DNA of 64,000 bases from Microbaculum marinum (lineage in GTDB: Bacteria; Pseudomonadota; Alphaproteobacteria; Rhizobiales; Tepidamorphaceae). The stretch lies in NCBI RefSeq assembly GCF_042646165.1, contig NZ_JBHRTC010000005.1; one strand, 5' to 3'. Positions 40,135 through 48,671 of the stretch are shown one piece after another. Below the pieces are notes generated by a model. It did no database searches and was not told the DNA's origin. It was given only the letters and a program-made list of their open reading frames with translations. Every line of letters starts with the position of its first letter. Position 1 is the first letter of the stretch. Position numbers and translations under genes: made by a program.

Positions 40135-41367
40135 CTATCTGTCGAAGCGCTGGCCGTAGATGTTGAATCCGCCGAAATCCTGACCATCGGATTCCCATGT
40201 CACGACGAAGTCGCGGCCCCTGGAGAGGCCCGCGACGGAAGGATAGCGCTGGCGACCGGCGAGGAATGTCGGCGCCTGGAATTCCTTGCCGGCCCGCTTG
40301 CCGCTCGCCTTGAAGCGCTGGCCGTAGACGCCTCTCAGGTCGAAGTTCTGATCGTCGACAACGTCCTGATTCTCGGACTCCCAGGTGACCACGTAGTCGC
40401 CCTTGGCGAGCGCGGCGACGGCGGGGGCTCCCTGATAGAGCTTCTTGTAGGTGTTGACCGTGGTCTCCTTGCCCTTCGGCCTGCCCCTTGCGTTGTAGCG
40501 CCGGGCGGCAACCCCGGTCTCGGAGCCGTCGAGGTTCACGGAATCCCACGCGACCACGAAACCGCCCTTGGCGAGACCCGCGACGGAAGGATCGCTCTGC
40601 TCGCCGGCAGTGGTATTGTTGACGCGGAATTCTCCGCCCTTCCGCCGGGCCTTGGCATTGAAGCGCTGACCGAAGATGCCGTAGGCATCCTGGTCGTAGG
40701 ACGCCCACGTAACGACGAAGCCCCCATCCTTCAGAGCCGCCACCGATGCCAGCCATTGATCGGACCGCGTCGTTCTGTTGACCCTGAACTCCCTGCCTCT
40801 CGCCTTGCCCCTGGCGTTGAAGCGCTGGCCGTAGATGCCGTAACCATCGCCGTCCTGCCCGTGGGACTGCCAGATCACCACGAAGCTGCCCTTTGCAAGA
40901 CCGGCGACGCTCGACTTTTGCTGGTGCCCTCGCTTGCGGGTGTTGACCCGGAACTCCTTGCCGGCAGGCTGGCCGTTCGACTTGAAACGCTGGGCAAACA
41001 CTTCCGTGAGCTTGTTCGCCTGGTGTTCCGACGTCCACGTCGCCACGAATCCGCCGTCGGCCAGGCCGGCGACGGCGGTGTCGTACTGGTCCTCCTTCAC
41101 CGTGGCGTTGACCCGGAATTCCGCACTCGCCGGCTTGCCCTTGGAATTGTAGAGCTGGCCGAACACGCCACTCCCGAAACCGTCGTAACCCGAGGTCCAC
41201 GTCACGACGAAGCGCCCCTTGGACAGTCCCGCGGACGAGGGATTCGTCTGATGCCCGGCCTCCGAGGTGTTCACCTGGAATTCTGGTCCGACCTTCCCGG
41301 CCAGTGCCGGCGAAATAAAGCCGAGGGAAGTCGCCACGACAGGAATCGCAACCAGGGTCCGCCACAT
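40135..41367 (-). CDS. Secreted seven-repeat protein, probable beta-propeller
   Basis: The 410-residue protein has a signal peptide ending SPALA at about residue 23, then seven repeats of about 50-60 residues. Each contains a (K/R)EFRVN-like strand, a VAGLAKGGFVVTW-like strand and a YGQRFNARGK-like strand. Seven such units filling the whole mature protein suggest a seven-bladed beta-propeller that binds a partner or surface polymer. The last repeat ends exactly at the stop. No enzyme motif is visible. A GGGAG site precedes the ATG. The gene is set between secG and tpiA in an accessory stretch. Confidence 0.8.
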   Translation of the reverse strand: MWRTLVAIPVVATSLGFISPALAGKVGPEFQVNTSEAGHQTNPSSAGLSKGRFVVTWTSGYDGFGSGVFGQLYNSKGKPASAEFRVNATVKEDQYDTAVAGLADGGFVATWTSEHQANKLTEVFAQRFKSNGQPAGKEFRVNTRKRGHQQKSSVAGLAKGSFVVIWQSHGQDGDGYGIYGQRFNARGKARGREFRVNRTTRSDQWLASVAALKDGGFVVTWASYDQDAYGIFGQRFNAKARRKGGEFRVNNTTAGEQSDPSVAGLAKGGFVVAWDSVNLDGSETGVAARRYNARGRPKGKETTVNTYKKLYQGAPAVAALAKGDYVVTWESENQDVVDDQNFDLRGVYGQRFKASGKRAGKEFQAPTFLAGRQRYPSVAGLSRGRDFVVTWESDGQDFGGFNIYGQRFDR

Positions 41368-41483
41368 TGAAATGCTCCCAACTGAAAACTTGTGATCGAA
41401 ATTATCGACAAACAGTAAGTTGAGCAGATTGTCGGATCAATAGCGGGATCCACCGCTACAGGTTGGAAAACCCGCGCGTCGGG

Positions 41484-41520
41484 GCAGACTCCGAACTGCA
41501 ACTATGCTGTTGCGGTCTGC
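41484..41520 (-). terminator. Nested hairpin after tpiA
   Basis: GCAGAC (41484-41489) pairs with GTCTGC (41515-41520), and inside it GCAAC (41498-41502) pairs with GTTGC (41509-41513). The structure begins two bases past the tpiA stop. There is no U-run, so it may be a processing or 3'-end protecting structure rather than a true terminator. Confidence 0.35.
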
Positions 41521-41522
41521 AA

Positions 41523-42296
41523 CTAAGCTTTCAGCGTCCGGTAGGTCATCGCGATCCCCAGGAGATCCTCCGCCTTCAGGCTCGCCCCGCCGACGAGGGC
41601 GCCGTCGACATTGTCGACCCCCAGCAGTTCCTCGGCGTTCGACGGCTTCACCGAACCGCCGTAGAGGATGCGGATCCTGCCGCCCTCCTCCGCCCCGAAC
41701 CGCTCTCTCAGCCTGGTGCGAATGAAACGATGGACCTCCGCGACATCGGTGGCGGTCGGCGTGTTGCCGGTGCCGATCGCCCAGACCGGCTCGTAGGCGA
41801 CGACGAGGTTGTCGGCCGTCGCGCCGTCCGGAATAGAACCGGCGAGCTGGTTGCCGACACGGTCCAGCGTCTCGCCTTCCTGGCGCTCGTATTCCGTCTC
41901 GCCGACGCAGACGATGGCGGTCAGTCCGGCGCGCCAGGCCGCCGACGCCTTCGCGTGGACCTCCTCGTCGCCTTCATTGTGGTTCTGCCGCCTTTCCGAA
42001 TGCCCGACGATCACCGCCACCGCACCCGAATCCGCCAGCATCTCCGCGGACAGGTCGCCCGTATGGGCGCCGGAAGGTTCCGCATGGCAGTCCTGGGCTC
42101 CGACGCTCAGCCGGGAGTCCTGCGACATCTGGGCGAAGGCGAGGACGAGCGTCGCCGGCGGACAGACCATCAGGCCGGTCAGGTCGGCAAGATCCTCGCC
42201 ATATCCGTCGAGCATGCTCCTGAACTCGGACGCGGACGCCTTCAGCCCATTCATCTTCCAATTTCCGGCAACCAGCGGCCGAACTCCGGGTGTCAT
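41523..42296 (-). CDS. tpiA: Triose-phosphate isomerase
   Basis: The 257-residue TIM barrel interconverts dihydroxyacetone phosphate and glyceraldehyde 3-phosphate. GNWKMNG near the N-terminus carries the catalytic lysine, VGHSERRQ the electrophilic histidine, AYEPVWAIGTG the catalytic glutamate and mobile loop, and ILYGGSVKPSNA / DGALVGGASL the phosphate-binding turns. In related genomes tpiA lies near secG and ppiD. Here extra genes separate it from both. Confidence 0.97.
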   Translation of the reverse strand: MTPGVRPLVAGNWKMNGLKASASEFRSMLDGYGEDLADLTGLMVCPPATLVLAFAQMSQDSRLSVGAQDCHAEPSGAHTGDLSAEMLADSGAVAVIVGHSERRQNHNEGDEEVHAKASAAWRAGLTAIVCVGETEYERQEGETLDRVGNQLAGSIPDGATADNLVVAYEPVWAIGTGNTPTATDVAEVHRFIRTRLRERFGAEEGGRIRILYGGSVKPSNAEELLGVDNVDGALVGGASLKAEDLLGIAMTYRTLKA

Positions 42297-42368
42297 TCGT
42301 GCACTCCTCGCCTGTCACGAAAAAGTCGGAAACGTGAATAGCAGAGACGGCTGAGGAAAAGAAACCTG

Positions 42369-43010
42369 TCACGCGCGCGGGGCGAGCCCGAATAGGCCGG
42401 ACCGCGACAGTTTCGGCGACATGGCGCAGCTTTCCAGCAGTTCGACCGGCAGCGGCGCATCGCCGAACACCGCAAACAGCGCCGGCTGCTCCTCCAGCCC
42501 CCACACCGCGCGTTCCTCGCCGGCCTTGTAGTCGTAGCCCGGGCCCAACCGGTAGGTCACCGACAGGCCGTCGGGCTTCGCTTCCTCGCCAAGGTGAGCC
42601 GCGAGATGCCGGGTCGCCTTCTCGACGCATAGCCAGCCGGCGCATTCCAGGAACAGCGCGTCCACCGGTTCGGATGCCGTGAAGCGTTCGGCGACCGCCG
42701 TCTCGAGACCCGGGCCGAGCGTCAGTACGAACACGACCACCTCGGTCGCATTGCCGAGCAGCCGTTCGAACGCGACGCACGAGAACCGGTGCCCGCCCTC
42801 GATCTCGAGGGTGCCGCCGGAGACGGACCGGATCGCCCGCCTGAGGTATCGCGCCTCAGGGCGTGCGATGTCGGCGATGTCGGCGGCCGCGCGTTCGGCG
42901 ATCTTGCGGATCCGCGGTCGGATGCGGGCAGGATCGCGATACCCCTGGACCCGCAGGATTCGCTCGGCGTCGACGGCGAAACCGTCCATCCGCCACGCCC
43001 GCACGCTCAC
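42369..43010 (-). CDS. MetH activation-domain-like protein
   Basis: This is a 213-residue soluble protein. The C-terminal half (YRLGPGYDYKAGEERAV, then VELLESCAMSPKLSRSGLFG) matches the pattern of the SAM-binding activation domain of B12-dependent methionine synthase (RxxPGY, then ES..M.P..S.SG). No B12- or homocysteine-binding domain is attached. Such stand-alone proteins may help reactivate corrinoid methyltransferases. GTG at 43010 overlaps the stop of the upstream gene (GTGA), so the two are coupled. The assignment is by motif only. Confidence 0.6.
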   Translation of the reverse strand: MSVRAWRMDGFAVDAERILRVQGYRDPARIRPRIRKIAERAAADIADIARPEARYLRRAIRSVSGGTLEIEGGHRFSCVAFERLLGNATEVVVFVLTLGPGLETAVAERFTASEPVDALFLECAGWLCVEKATRHLAAHLGEEAKPDGLSVTYRLGPGYDYKAGEERAVWGLEEQPALFAVFGDAPLPVELLESCAMSPKLSRSGLFGLAPRA

Positions 43011-43297
43011 CCCTGGAGGCCAGCAAGGGCTGCGGCGCGGATCTCGTCGTAGCGCGTCTCGATCTCCGCGGCGAGCGACTGCGCTGCCTCGGCGGCGCTG
43101 CCCTCGCGCTCGGCCGGCCTGCTCTTGCGCCAGGCTTCGAGATATTCGTCTGTCCCGGCAAGCCCGCGGCGCATCGCCACCATGTCGATCAGTTCCTGGA
43201 ACCGGTCGCTGAGCTGGATCTTGTGCGTGCCCGACGCGTCACGCGCCTCGACGAGAGAGGGGATGTCCTGCCAACTCAAAACGCTGCATCTCGCCAC
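43007..43297 (-). CDS. 'Virulence factor' family protein (PF13769-like)
   Basis: A 96-residue protein whose LSWQDIPSLVEARD, LSDRFQELIDMVAMRRGL and TDEYLEAWRKS segments resemble the small conserved 'virulence factor' family of alphaproteobacteria (general form YWRDIPAQV, RFQxAIDxAAM, YLxxWR). GTG at 43297 is chosen because GGAGG lies nine bases upstream and it gives the family's usual length. The longer frame upstream is not family-like. It is coupled to the MetH-activation-like gene; relatives are often found near corrinoid/folate methyl-transfer genes. Confidence 0.65.
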   Translation of the reverse strand: MARCSVLSWQDIPSLVEARDASGTHKIQLSDRFQELIDMVAMRRGLAGTDEYLEAWRKSRPAEREGSAAEAAQSLAAEIETRYDEIRAAALAGLQG

Positions 43298-43477
43298 GAC
43301 TGTTCGCCTCCAGAAGGTAGCGATCCCGACGGCTCGCCCATTCGGCCCGATTTTGGGACCGCAAACGCCCCGGCGATGTCTCAGTTGCGTCGCACTTTGG
43401 CCAACTACGCCCCCGTAAAATCCGTTACCGGATCGACATACGGCCAACTTGCCGGACAGGCTTTCGTACCGCTGCAC

Positions 43478-44884
43478 ATGGACCACGCCGAATCTATCGA
43501 GGAACCTGCCGGTCGCAGCGTTCCGTTATGGCTTTTTCTGCTTTGCATGCTCGTCGTGATCCTCTGTGCCGTGCTGTTCGGCTGGATCGTCAAGACCGCC
43601 CTCCAGGGATACCGCGAGCCTGGCCCGACCGCGAAACTGGCCCTCGCCGTGGCCGGAGCCCCCTCCGAGGTCGAGGCGGTCCTGTCCGACTTGTGGCAAT
43701 ACGCGAACGGGTCGTACGAGGACAACGCGCTGCGGACCCCGCGCCAGGACCGCGACTTCTCGGGCTTCCGCCCGATTTCGGGTTCGGAGGCGTTCGGCAT
43801 CGAAGGGCTGATGATCGGCCAGGTGTCGAACAGTGCCCGGTACGGCTGGCGCATCGTCCTGGGGGCGTTCTCCATGAATGGCCGGGTGGAGAATGCAGCC
43901 CTTGTCCTGTCTCCCGACATGGCGATTGAACGGGTCTGGGTACTCGACGAACCCTCCACGGTCGGACTGATCCCGGCCCAGCCCGCCTATCGCAAGTTCA
44001 TTCACGGCTTCCAGTATCTGAGCGACGGATCCTTCATCTTCACCCTCGACGGAGGGGTTTCGCTGCAGCGGTTCGACGCCTGCGGAAAGCGGATGTGGGC
44101 GTCCCCTGGCTACTACAGCCACTCGGTCAACCTGGCCGACGATGAACAGTCGGTCTGGACGGTCGGCACCGACGAGATCGTGCAGATCGCCGTCGCCGAC
44201 GGCGCGGTCATCCGCACCATCGGGATGCAGGAGATCGTCGACGCGAACCCGGAGATCGACGTGTTCCAGATCCGCCGCCTCGCCGACAACGACCTTGGTG
44301 GAAACTCGCGGAACACCGACGGCAACTGGCTTCCCGATCCCCACCACATCAACGATGTCGAGCCCCTGCCCGCCCGGCTGGCCGACAGCTATCGGGAACT
44401 GGGCTTCGCTGCCGGCGATCTCCTGATGAGCGCGCGCTCGTCCAATCTCGTCTTCGTGCTCGATCCGCAGACCCTGAGGGTCAAGTGGTGGCGGATCGGC
44501 GCCACCCAGCGCCAGCACGATCCGGACTGGGAGGAGGACGGAACGTTCTCGATCTTCAACAACCGGATGAGCCGGGACTACAGCGAGATCGTCAAGCTCG
44601 ATCCGCGAACGATGCAGCGGCAGGTTCTCGTCGACGGCCGCAACCTCGACTTCTACTCGCGCATTCGCGGCAAGCACCAGGTGCTCCCCGACGGCAACGT
44701 CATCGTGACCAGCGCCCAGCAGGGCCGCGCCTTCGAGATCACTCCGGAGGGCGAGATGGCCTTCGAGATCGTCAATTTCCGGCCTGGTGACGAGGCGGTG
44801 AACTACGTGCTTTCGGAAGTCCTCTGGCTTCCGCCCGACCGACTGGACCCCACTCAAACGGAGACTGCGCCATGTTCAGATTGA
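43478..44884 (+). CDS. Membrane-anchored arylsulfotransferase-like protein
   Basis: This 468-residue protein starts with a short cytoplasmic tail and one membrane helix at about residues 15-38 (VPLWLFLLCMLVVILCAVLFG), placing the rest in the periplasm. The large domain has the repeated strands of arylsulfotransferase (ASST)-type propellers: DPHHINDVEPL, RSSNLVFVLDPQTLRVKWW, RQHDPDWEEDGTFSIFNN, and GKHQVLPDGNVIVTSAQQGR followed by AFEITPEGEMAFEI. ASST enzymes move sulfate between phenolic compounds, but activity here is not proven. ATG at 43478 is preferred; an in-frame ATG at 43376 would add 34 residues without a ribosome site. It is the first gene of a four-gene cluster. Confidence 0.8.
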   Translation: MDHAESIEEPAGRSVPLWLFLLCMLVVILCAVLFGWIVKTALQGYREPGPTAKLALAVAGAPSEVEAVLSDLWQYANGSYEDNALRTPRQDRDFSGFRPISGSEAFGIEGLMIGQVSNSARYGWRIVLGAFSMNGRVENAALVLSPDMAIERVWVLDEPSTVGLIPAQPAYRKFIHGFQYLSDGSFIFTLDGGVSLQRFDACGKRMWASPGYYSHSVNLADDEQSVWTVGTDEIVQIAVADGAVIRTIGMQEIVDANPEIDVFQIRRLADNDLGGNSRNTDGNWLPDPHHINDVEPLPARLADSYRELGFAAGDLLMSARSSNLVFVLDPQTLRVKWWRIGATQRQHDPDWEEDGTFSIFNNRMSRDYSEIVKLDPRTMQRQVLVDGRNLDFYSRIRGKHQVLPDGNVIVTSAQQGRAFEITPEGEMAFEIVNFRPGDEAVNYVLSEVLWLPPDRLDPTQTETAPCSD

Positions 44885-45081
44885 TCGTGCCTGCCCTGCT
44901 GACCCTTATGTCGCTCACCTCCGTCGCGCACGCCTATATCGGCCCCGGCGCGGGTGCGGGAACCATCGCCGTGGTCCTCGGCGTGCTGGCCTCCATCGCG
45001 ATGGCCTTCGCCGCGATCGTCTGGTACCCGATCAAGCGGCTCGTCAGGAAGCGCAAGGTCGCCTCCGCGGACCCTCGGTGA
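44872..45081 (+). CDS. Small membrane protein with YIGPGAGAG motif
   Basis: The 69-residue protein has a signal-like N-terminus (LIVPALLTLMSLTSVAHA), then YIGPGAGAG, a membrane helix (about residues 32-50) and a basic tail (KRLVRKRKVASADPR). The motif directly follows the cleavage-like site, so it would sit at the mature N-terminus or in the periplasm. It overlaps the ASST-like gene by 13 bases, so the two are translationally coupled. Function unknown. Confidence 0.75.
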   Translation: MFRLIVPALLTLMSLTSVAHAYIGPGAGAGTIAVVLGVLASIAMAFAAIVWYPIKRLVRKRKVASADPR

Positions 45082-45091
45082 CCGGCGGCCG

Positions 45092-45481
45092 ATGATCGCC
45101 GACATCGCCGCGCTGGTGGTGGTGTGCGCCATCGCCGTCGAGTGCATCGTGCGGCTTCCGTTCATTGCGCTGGTCAGGGCCGTGGTCGACGCCAGCGGCA
45201 AGGCGCTGCGCGTCGTCCGCTCGCGGCGAATCTCGGACCACTGGAAAGAGAAGGTCATGCTCGCCTATTCCGGCGAGACGCTGGCCGCCACGCTGAAGCT
45301 GCTCGTCCTGCTGGTGCTGGTCGGCGCGGCGCTGGTCGCCGTTTCGCTCGGCGTCGACCGGATCACCGGCAACTTCCTCGAATTCATCGCAAGCCCGCTC
45401 GGCATTGCCGGGTCGCTCGTCGCCGCCGGCGCCTACGCGAAAGCGCGAACCCTTGTCGCTCCCCGCATCGCCCGCCTTTAG
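45092..45481 (+). CDS. Two-helix membrane protein of unknown function
   Basis: The 129-residue protein has hydrophobic segments at about residues 3-22 and 68-88 and a third weaker one near 100-118, with a basic stretch between the first two (GKALRVVRSRRISDHWKEKV). No family was recognised. ATG at 45092 lies 10 bases after the YIGPGAG gene. Its 3' end overlaps the start region of the sulfotransferase gene. It probably belongs to the same membrane assembly. Confidence 0.65.
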   Translation: MIADIAALVVVCAIAVECIVRLPFIALVRAVVDASGKALRVVRSRRISDHWKEKVMLAYSGETLAATLKLLVLLVLVGAALVAVSLGVDRITGNFLEFIASPLGIAGSLVAAGAYAKARTLVAPRIARL

Positions 45482-46565
45482 GTCGAACTATTCGGCCCTC
45501 GACCGGCTGCTGCATCGGCTCGCCCTGAACGTCGCGCCGGTCGCCGAACTCAGCTTCGACATCGATCAGGCGGCCTACGGGCGGAAGAAGCCGGACTTCG
45601 GGGTGGAGACGAAGCGCCACGTGTTCGTTTCCGGCCTCGCCCGCGCCGGCACGACCGTCCTCATGCGGCGCTTCCACGAAACCGGCGCGTTCCGCTCGCT
45701 GACCTACCGCGACATGCCCTTCGTGCTCGCCCCGAACATGTGGAAGTCCATGTCGGCCGCCTCCCGCAGTCCGGCCGTGTCGGGCGAGCGCGCCCACGAC
45801 GATCGCCTGCAGGTCGACGTCGACAGCCCGGAGAGCCTCGACGAGGTGTTCTGGCGGATCTTCACCGGCGACGACTACATCCGGGACGGCTGCCTCGTCC
45901 CCTACATGCCGGACGACGAGGCGGTCGCCCGCTTCCGGCGCTACGTCGCCGCCATCCTGCCCGCGGACCGGCCGGACAGCCGCTACCTGTCGAAGAACAA
46001 CAACAACGTCCTGCGGCTCGACGGGATCCGCAAGGCCTTCCCGGAGGCCCTCATTCTCGTTCCCTTCCGCGATCCCGTGCAGCAGGCGGCGTCCCTGCGC
46101 GCCCAGCACGCCCGGTTCATCGGGCTGCAGCGCGACGATCGCTTCGTGCGCTCCTACATGACCTGGCTCGGCCATCACGAGTTCGGCAGCGATCACAGGC
46201 CGTTCCATCTCCGCGAAGGCGACAGGGAGCGTCTGGCGGCGCATTCGCCGGACACGCTCGACTACTGGCTGGTGAATTGGACCAACGTCTATGGCTGCCT
46301 CCTGGAGTCGGCCCCCGGATCGGCCGTCTTCGTCTGCTACGAGGACCTGTGCCGCGACCCGGCGGTCTGGGCATTGCTCCGTACCCAAGCTGCCCTCGAC
46401 GAAGACCCCGTCCACATGCAGCCCTTCGAACTCGCCGCCCGCGAGGTCGCGCTGCCACGTACCGGCGCCATCGAGGATGCCGCGCGGCAGGTCTATGCGC
46501 GCCTTCGCGAGCGATCCGGCGCCGTTGCGTCCGGCCGGTTGAAACCGGACCGCATTCCCGCGTAA
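45453..46565 (+). CDS. PAPS-dependent sulfotransferase family protein
   Basis: The 370-residue protein has the two PAPS-binding signatures: 5'-phosphosulfate loop VSGLARAGTTVLMRR and 3'-phosphate site LILVPFRDPVQQAASLRAQH. Between them are conserved-looking YLSKNNNN and later WLVNWTNVYGCLL. It is probably cytoplasmic, transferring sulfate to a carbohydrate or lipid. The start is uncertain: TTG at 45453 or TTG at 45405; no ATG precedes the N-terminal YSALDRLLHRLALNVAP segment. It overlaps the previous gene by 29 bases in the shorter form. Confidence 0.82.
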   Translation: MSLPASPAFRSNYSALDRLLHRLALNVAPVAELSFDIDQAAYGRKKPDFGVETKRHVFVSGLARAGTTVLMRRFHETGAFRSLTYRDMPFVLAPNMWKSMSAASRSPAVSGERAHDDRLQVDVDSPESLDEVFWRIFTGDDYIRDGCLVPYMPDDEAVARFRRYVAAILPADRPDSRYLSKNNNNVLRLDGIRKAFPEALILVPFRDPVQQAASLRAQHARFIGLQRDDRFVRSYMTWLGHHEFGSDHRPFHLREGDRERLAAHSPDTLDYWLVNWTNVYGCLLESAPGSAVFVCYEDLCRDPAVWALLRTQAALDEDPVHMQPFELAAREVALPRTGAIEDAARQVYARLRERSGAVASGRLKPDRIPA

Positions 46566-46717
46566 ACCTCCCCCCGCAAAGCCGGTCGTCGTCGTTCCCG
46601 CGGGCGCTTGCCGCAGCGGCCGGGGATTCCTAATATGCGCGCCCCGAGCAGCCGGCGCCGCGCAGCGATCCGGCTCCATTCCGATCGAGCCGATCGAACA
46701 ACTGGATTAGTGTCGTC

Positions 46718-48613
46718 ATGTTGGATGCCCTGCGTAAGAGCGCGAGCGGAATAGTTGCCAAGATCCTTATCGGCCTGCTGGTCCTCAGCTTCGCCGTGTG
46801 GGGCGTCGCCGACATCTTCACCGGATATCGCGGCGACGACGTCGCCGAGGTCGGCGAGACGCCGATCACCATCCAGGAGTATCAGGCGGCGCTGCAGCGC
46901 GAGATCCAGCAGACCTCCCGGCAGGTCGGCACCTACCTGACAATGGACCAGGCCCGCGCCATCGGCCTCGACCAGCGCGTGCTCGGGCGGATGATGGCGG
47001 AAGCCGCGCTCGACGACGAGGCGCGCGCCCGCGGCCTCGGAGTCTCCGACGCGGTCGTCGCCGAGAGCATTCGCCAGGACCCCGCCTTCCAGACGCCGGG
47101 CGGCCAGTTCGACCGCACCTATTTCGAGCAGGTCCTGCGCTCCACCGGCTACAACGAGGCCTATTTCGTCGCCCAGCAGCGCAAGACCCTGATGCGCCAG
47201 ATGATCGCCGAGGCCGTCGGCGGCGGCATCGAGCCGCCCCTGGTGCTCGAGAAGGCCGTCGACCGCTACCGCAACGAGACGCGCTCGGCGGAATACCTGG
47301 TCATCACGCCGGCCATGGTGGACGCGGTCGCCGAGCCGACGGAGGAAGAGCTCCGCGCCTATTTCAACGACAACAAGTCGGAGTTCCGCGCGCCGGAATA
47401 CCGCAAGGTCGCGATGCTCGCGGTGAACCCGGCCGACCTGGCGGAGTCGCTTGAGATCGCAGAGGACGATCTGCGGGCCTCCTTCGATGCCGATCCGGAC
47501 CGGTTCGGCACGCCCGAGCGCCGTGCCATCGAACGCATCACCTTCGACACGATCGACGCCGCCGGACAGGCCCGCCGGGAGATCGAGGACGGCAGCACCT
47601 TCGAGGAGGTCGCCGAAGCCCGCGGCTTGTCCGAGGACGACCGCAAGCTCGGCACGCTGACGCAGGACGGCATCCTCGATCCGGCGATCGCCGAGGCCGC
47701 CTTCGACCTCGACATCGGCGAGGTCAGCGATCCCGTCCAGGGCAGCTTCGGCCCGGTCCTGGTCCGGGTCACGGAAATCGTTCCCGGCGTCACCAGGACG
47801 TTCGAGGACGTCCGCGAGCAGATCCGCTCGGAGATGGCGCTGCGCAACGCCCATGACGCCGTCCTCGACACCTACGACGCGGTGGAGGACGACCGCGCCG
47901 GCGGCATGACGCTGTCCGAGATCGGCCAGAAGCAGGGCCTGACCTACCGCGAGATCGAGGGCATCGACCGCGACGGCCGGGGCATGGACGGCAAGCGTAT
48001 CCGCAATCTGCCCGACGCGCCGCGCCTGACCACGGAGATCTTCTCCACGGACATCGGCATCGAGGCCGATCCCCTGCAGACGGCCGACGACGGCTGGGTC
48101 TGGTTCGACGTGCTCGACATCGTCCCGGGCCGCGACAAGACCTTCGAGGAAGCCCGCGAGGACGTCGCCAAGGCCTGGACCGGCGAGCAGACCCGCGATG
48201 CGGTCGCCGCAAAGGCGAAGGAGGTCGCCGACCAGATTCGCGCCGGCACCACCTTCTTCGAAATGGCCGAGGAGCTCGGCACCACCTCCGGCCTGGCCGG
48301 TCCGCTGAAGCGGTCGGGCTCCGACAGCGATTTCGGCGCCTCGGCCGTGCAGCTGATGTTCACCACGCCGGAGGGCGAGGTCGCCACCACCATCGCCGGC
48401 GATTCCGGCAACCGCCGCCTCGTCTTCAAAGTCACCGAGATCGACGTGCCGGAGTTCCGCCCCGAACAGGCTGAAGCCTACGCCGACGAGCTGACCAACG
48501 GCATCTCCAACGACATTCTCGGCCAGTACCTGACCCAGCTCGAGAACCGCATCGGATCCACCGTCAATCAGCAGGCGCTTCGCATGGCGCTCGGCGAAAG
48601 CGAGATCCAGTGA
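46718..48613 (+). CDS. ppiD: PpiD-like periplasmic chaperone / peptidylprolyl isomerase
   Basis: The 631-residue protein is anchored by one N-terminal membrane helix (about residues 15-32, KILIGLLVLSFAVWGVAD), followed by a SurA-N-like region (ITIQEYQAALQREIQQTSRQ, FDRTYFEQVLRSTGYNEAYF), a parvulin-like domain (STFEEVAEARGLSED, DIGEVSDPVQGSFGPVLVRV) and a C-terminal extension. PpiD assists folding of exported proteins at the translocon. It is directly followed by trpE, a conserved pairing in Hyphomicrobiales. Confidence 0.92.
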   Translation: MLDALRKSASGIVAKILIGLLVLSFAVWGVADIFTGYRGDDVAEVGETPITIQEYQAALQREIQQTSRQVGTYLTMDQARAIGLDQRVLGRMMAEAALDDEARARGLGVSDAVVAESIRQDPAFQTPGGQFDRTYFEQVLRSTGYNEAYFVAQQRKTLMRQMIAEAVGGGIEPPLVLEKAVDRYRNETRSAEYLVITPAMVDAVAEPTEEELRAYFNDNKSEFRAPEYRKVAMLAVNPADLAESLEIAEDDLRASFDADPDRFGTPERRAIERITFDTIDAAGQARREIEDGSTFEEVAEARGLSEDDRKLGTLTQDGILDPAIAEAAFDLDIGEVSDPVQGSFGPVLVRVTEIVPGVTRTFEDVREQIRSEMALRNAHDAVLDTYDAVEDDRAGGMTLSEIGQKQGLTYREIEGIDRDGRGMDGKRIRNLPDAPRLTTEIFSTDIGIEADPLQTADDGWVWFDVLDIVPGRDKTFEEAREDVAKAWTGEQTRDAVAAKAKEVADQIRAGTTFFEMAEELGTTSGLAGPLKRSGSDSDFGASAVQLMFTTPEGEVATTIAGDSGNRRLVFKVTEIDVPEFRPEQAEAYADELTNGISNDILGQYLTQLENRIGSTVNQQALRMALGESEIQ

Positions 48614-48671
48614 CGCACGCAGCCCCCTTCCGCAAGCGGAGACCGCCGCTGATCCGGCGGGCGGCGCCGTC

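Noticed and set aside
48614..48671. A trp leader peptide and attenuator before trpE
   Set aside because: No short frame with tandem Trp codons and no terminator-like hairpin with a U-run was found in the 58 bases after ppiD.
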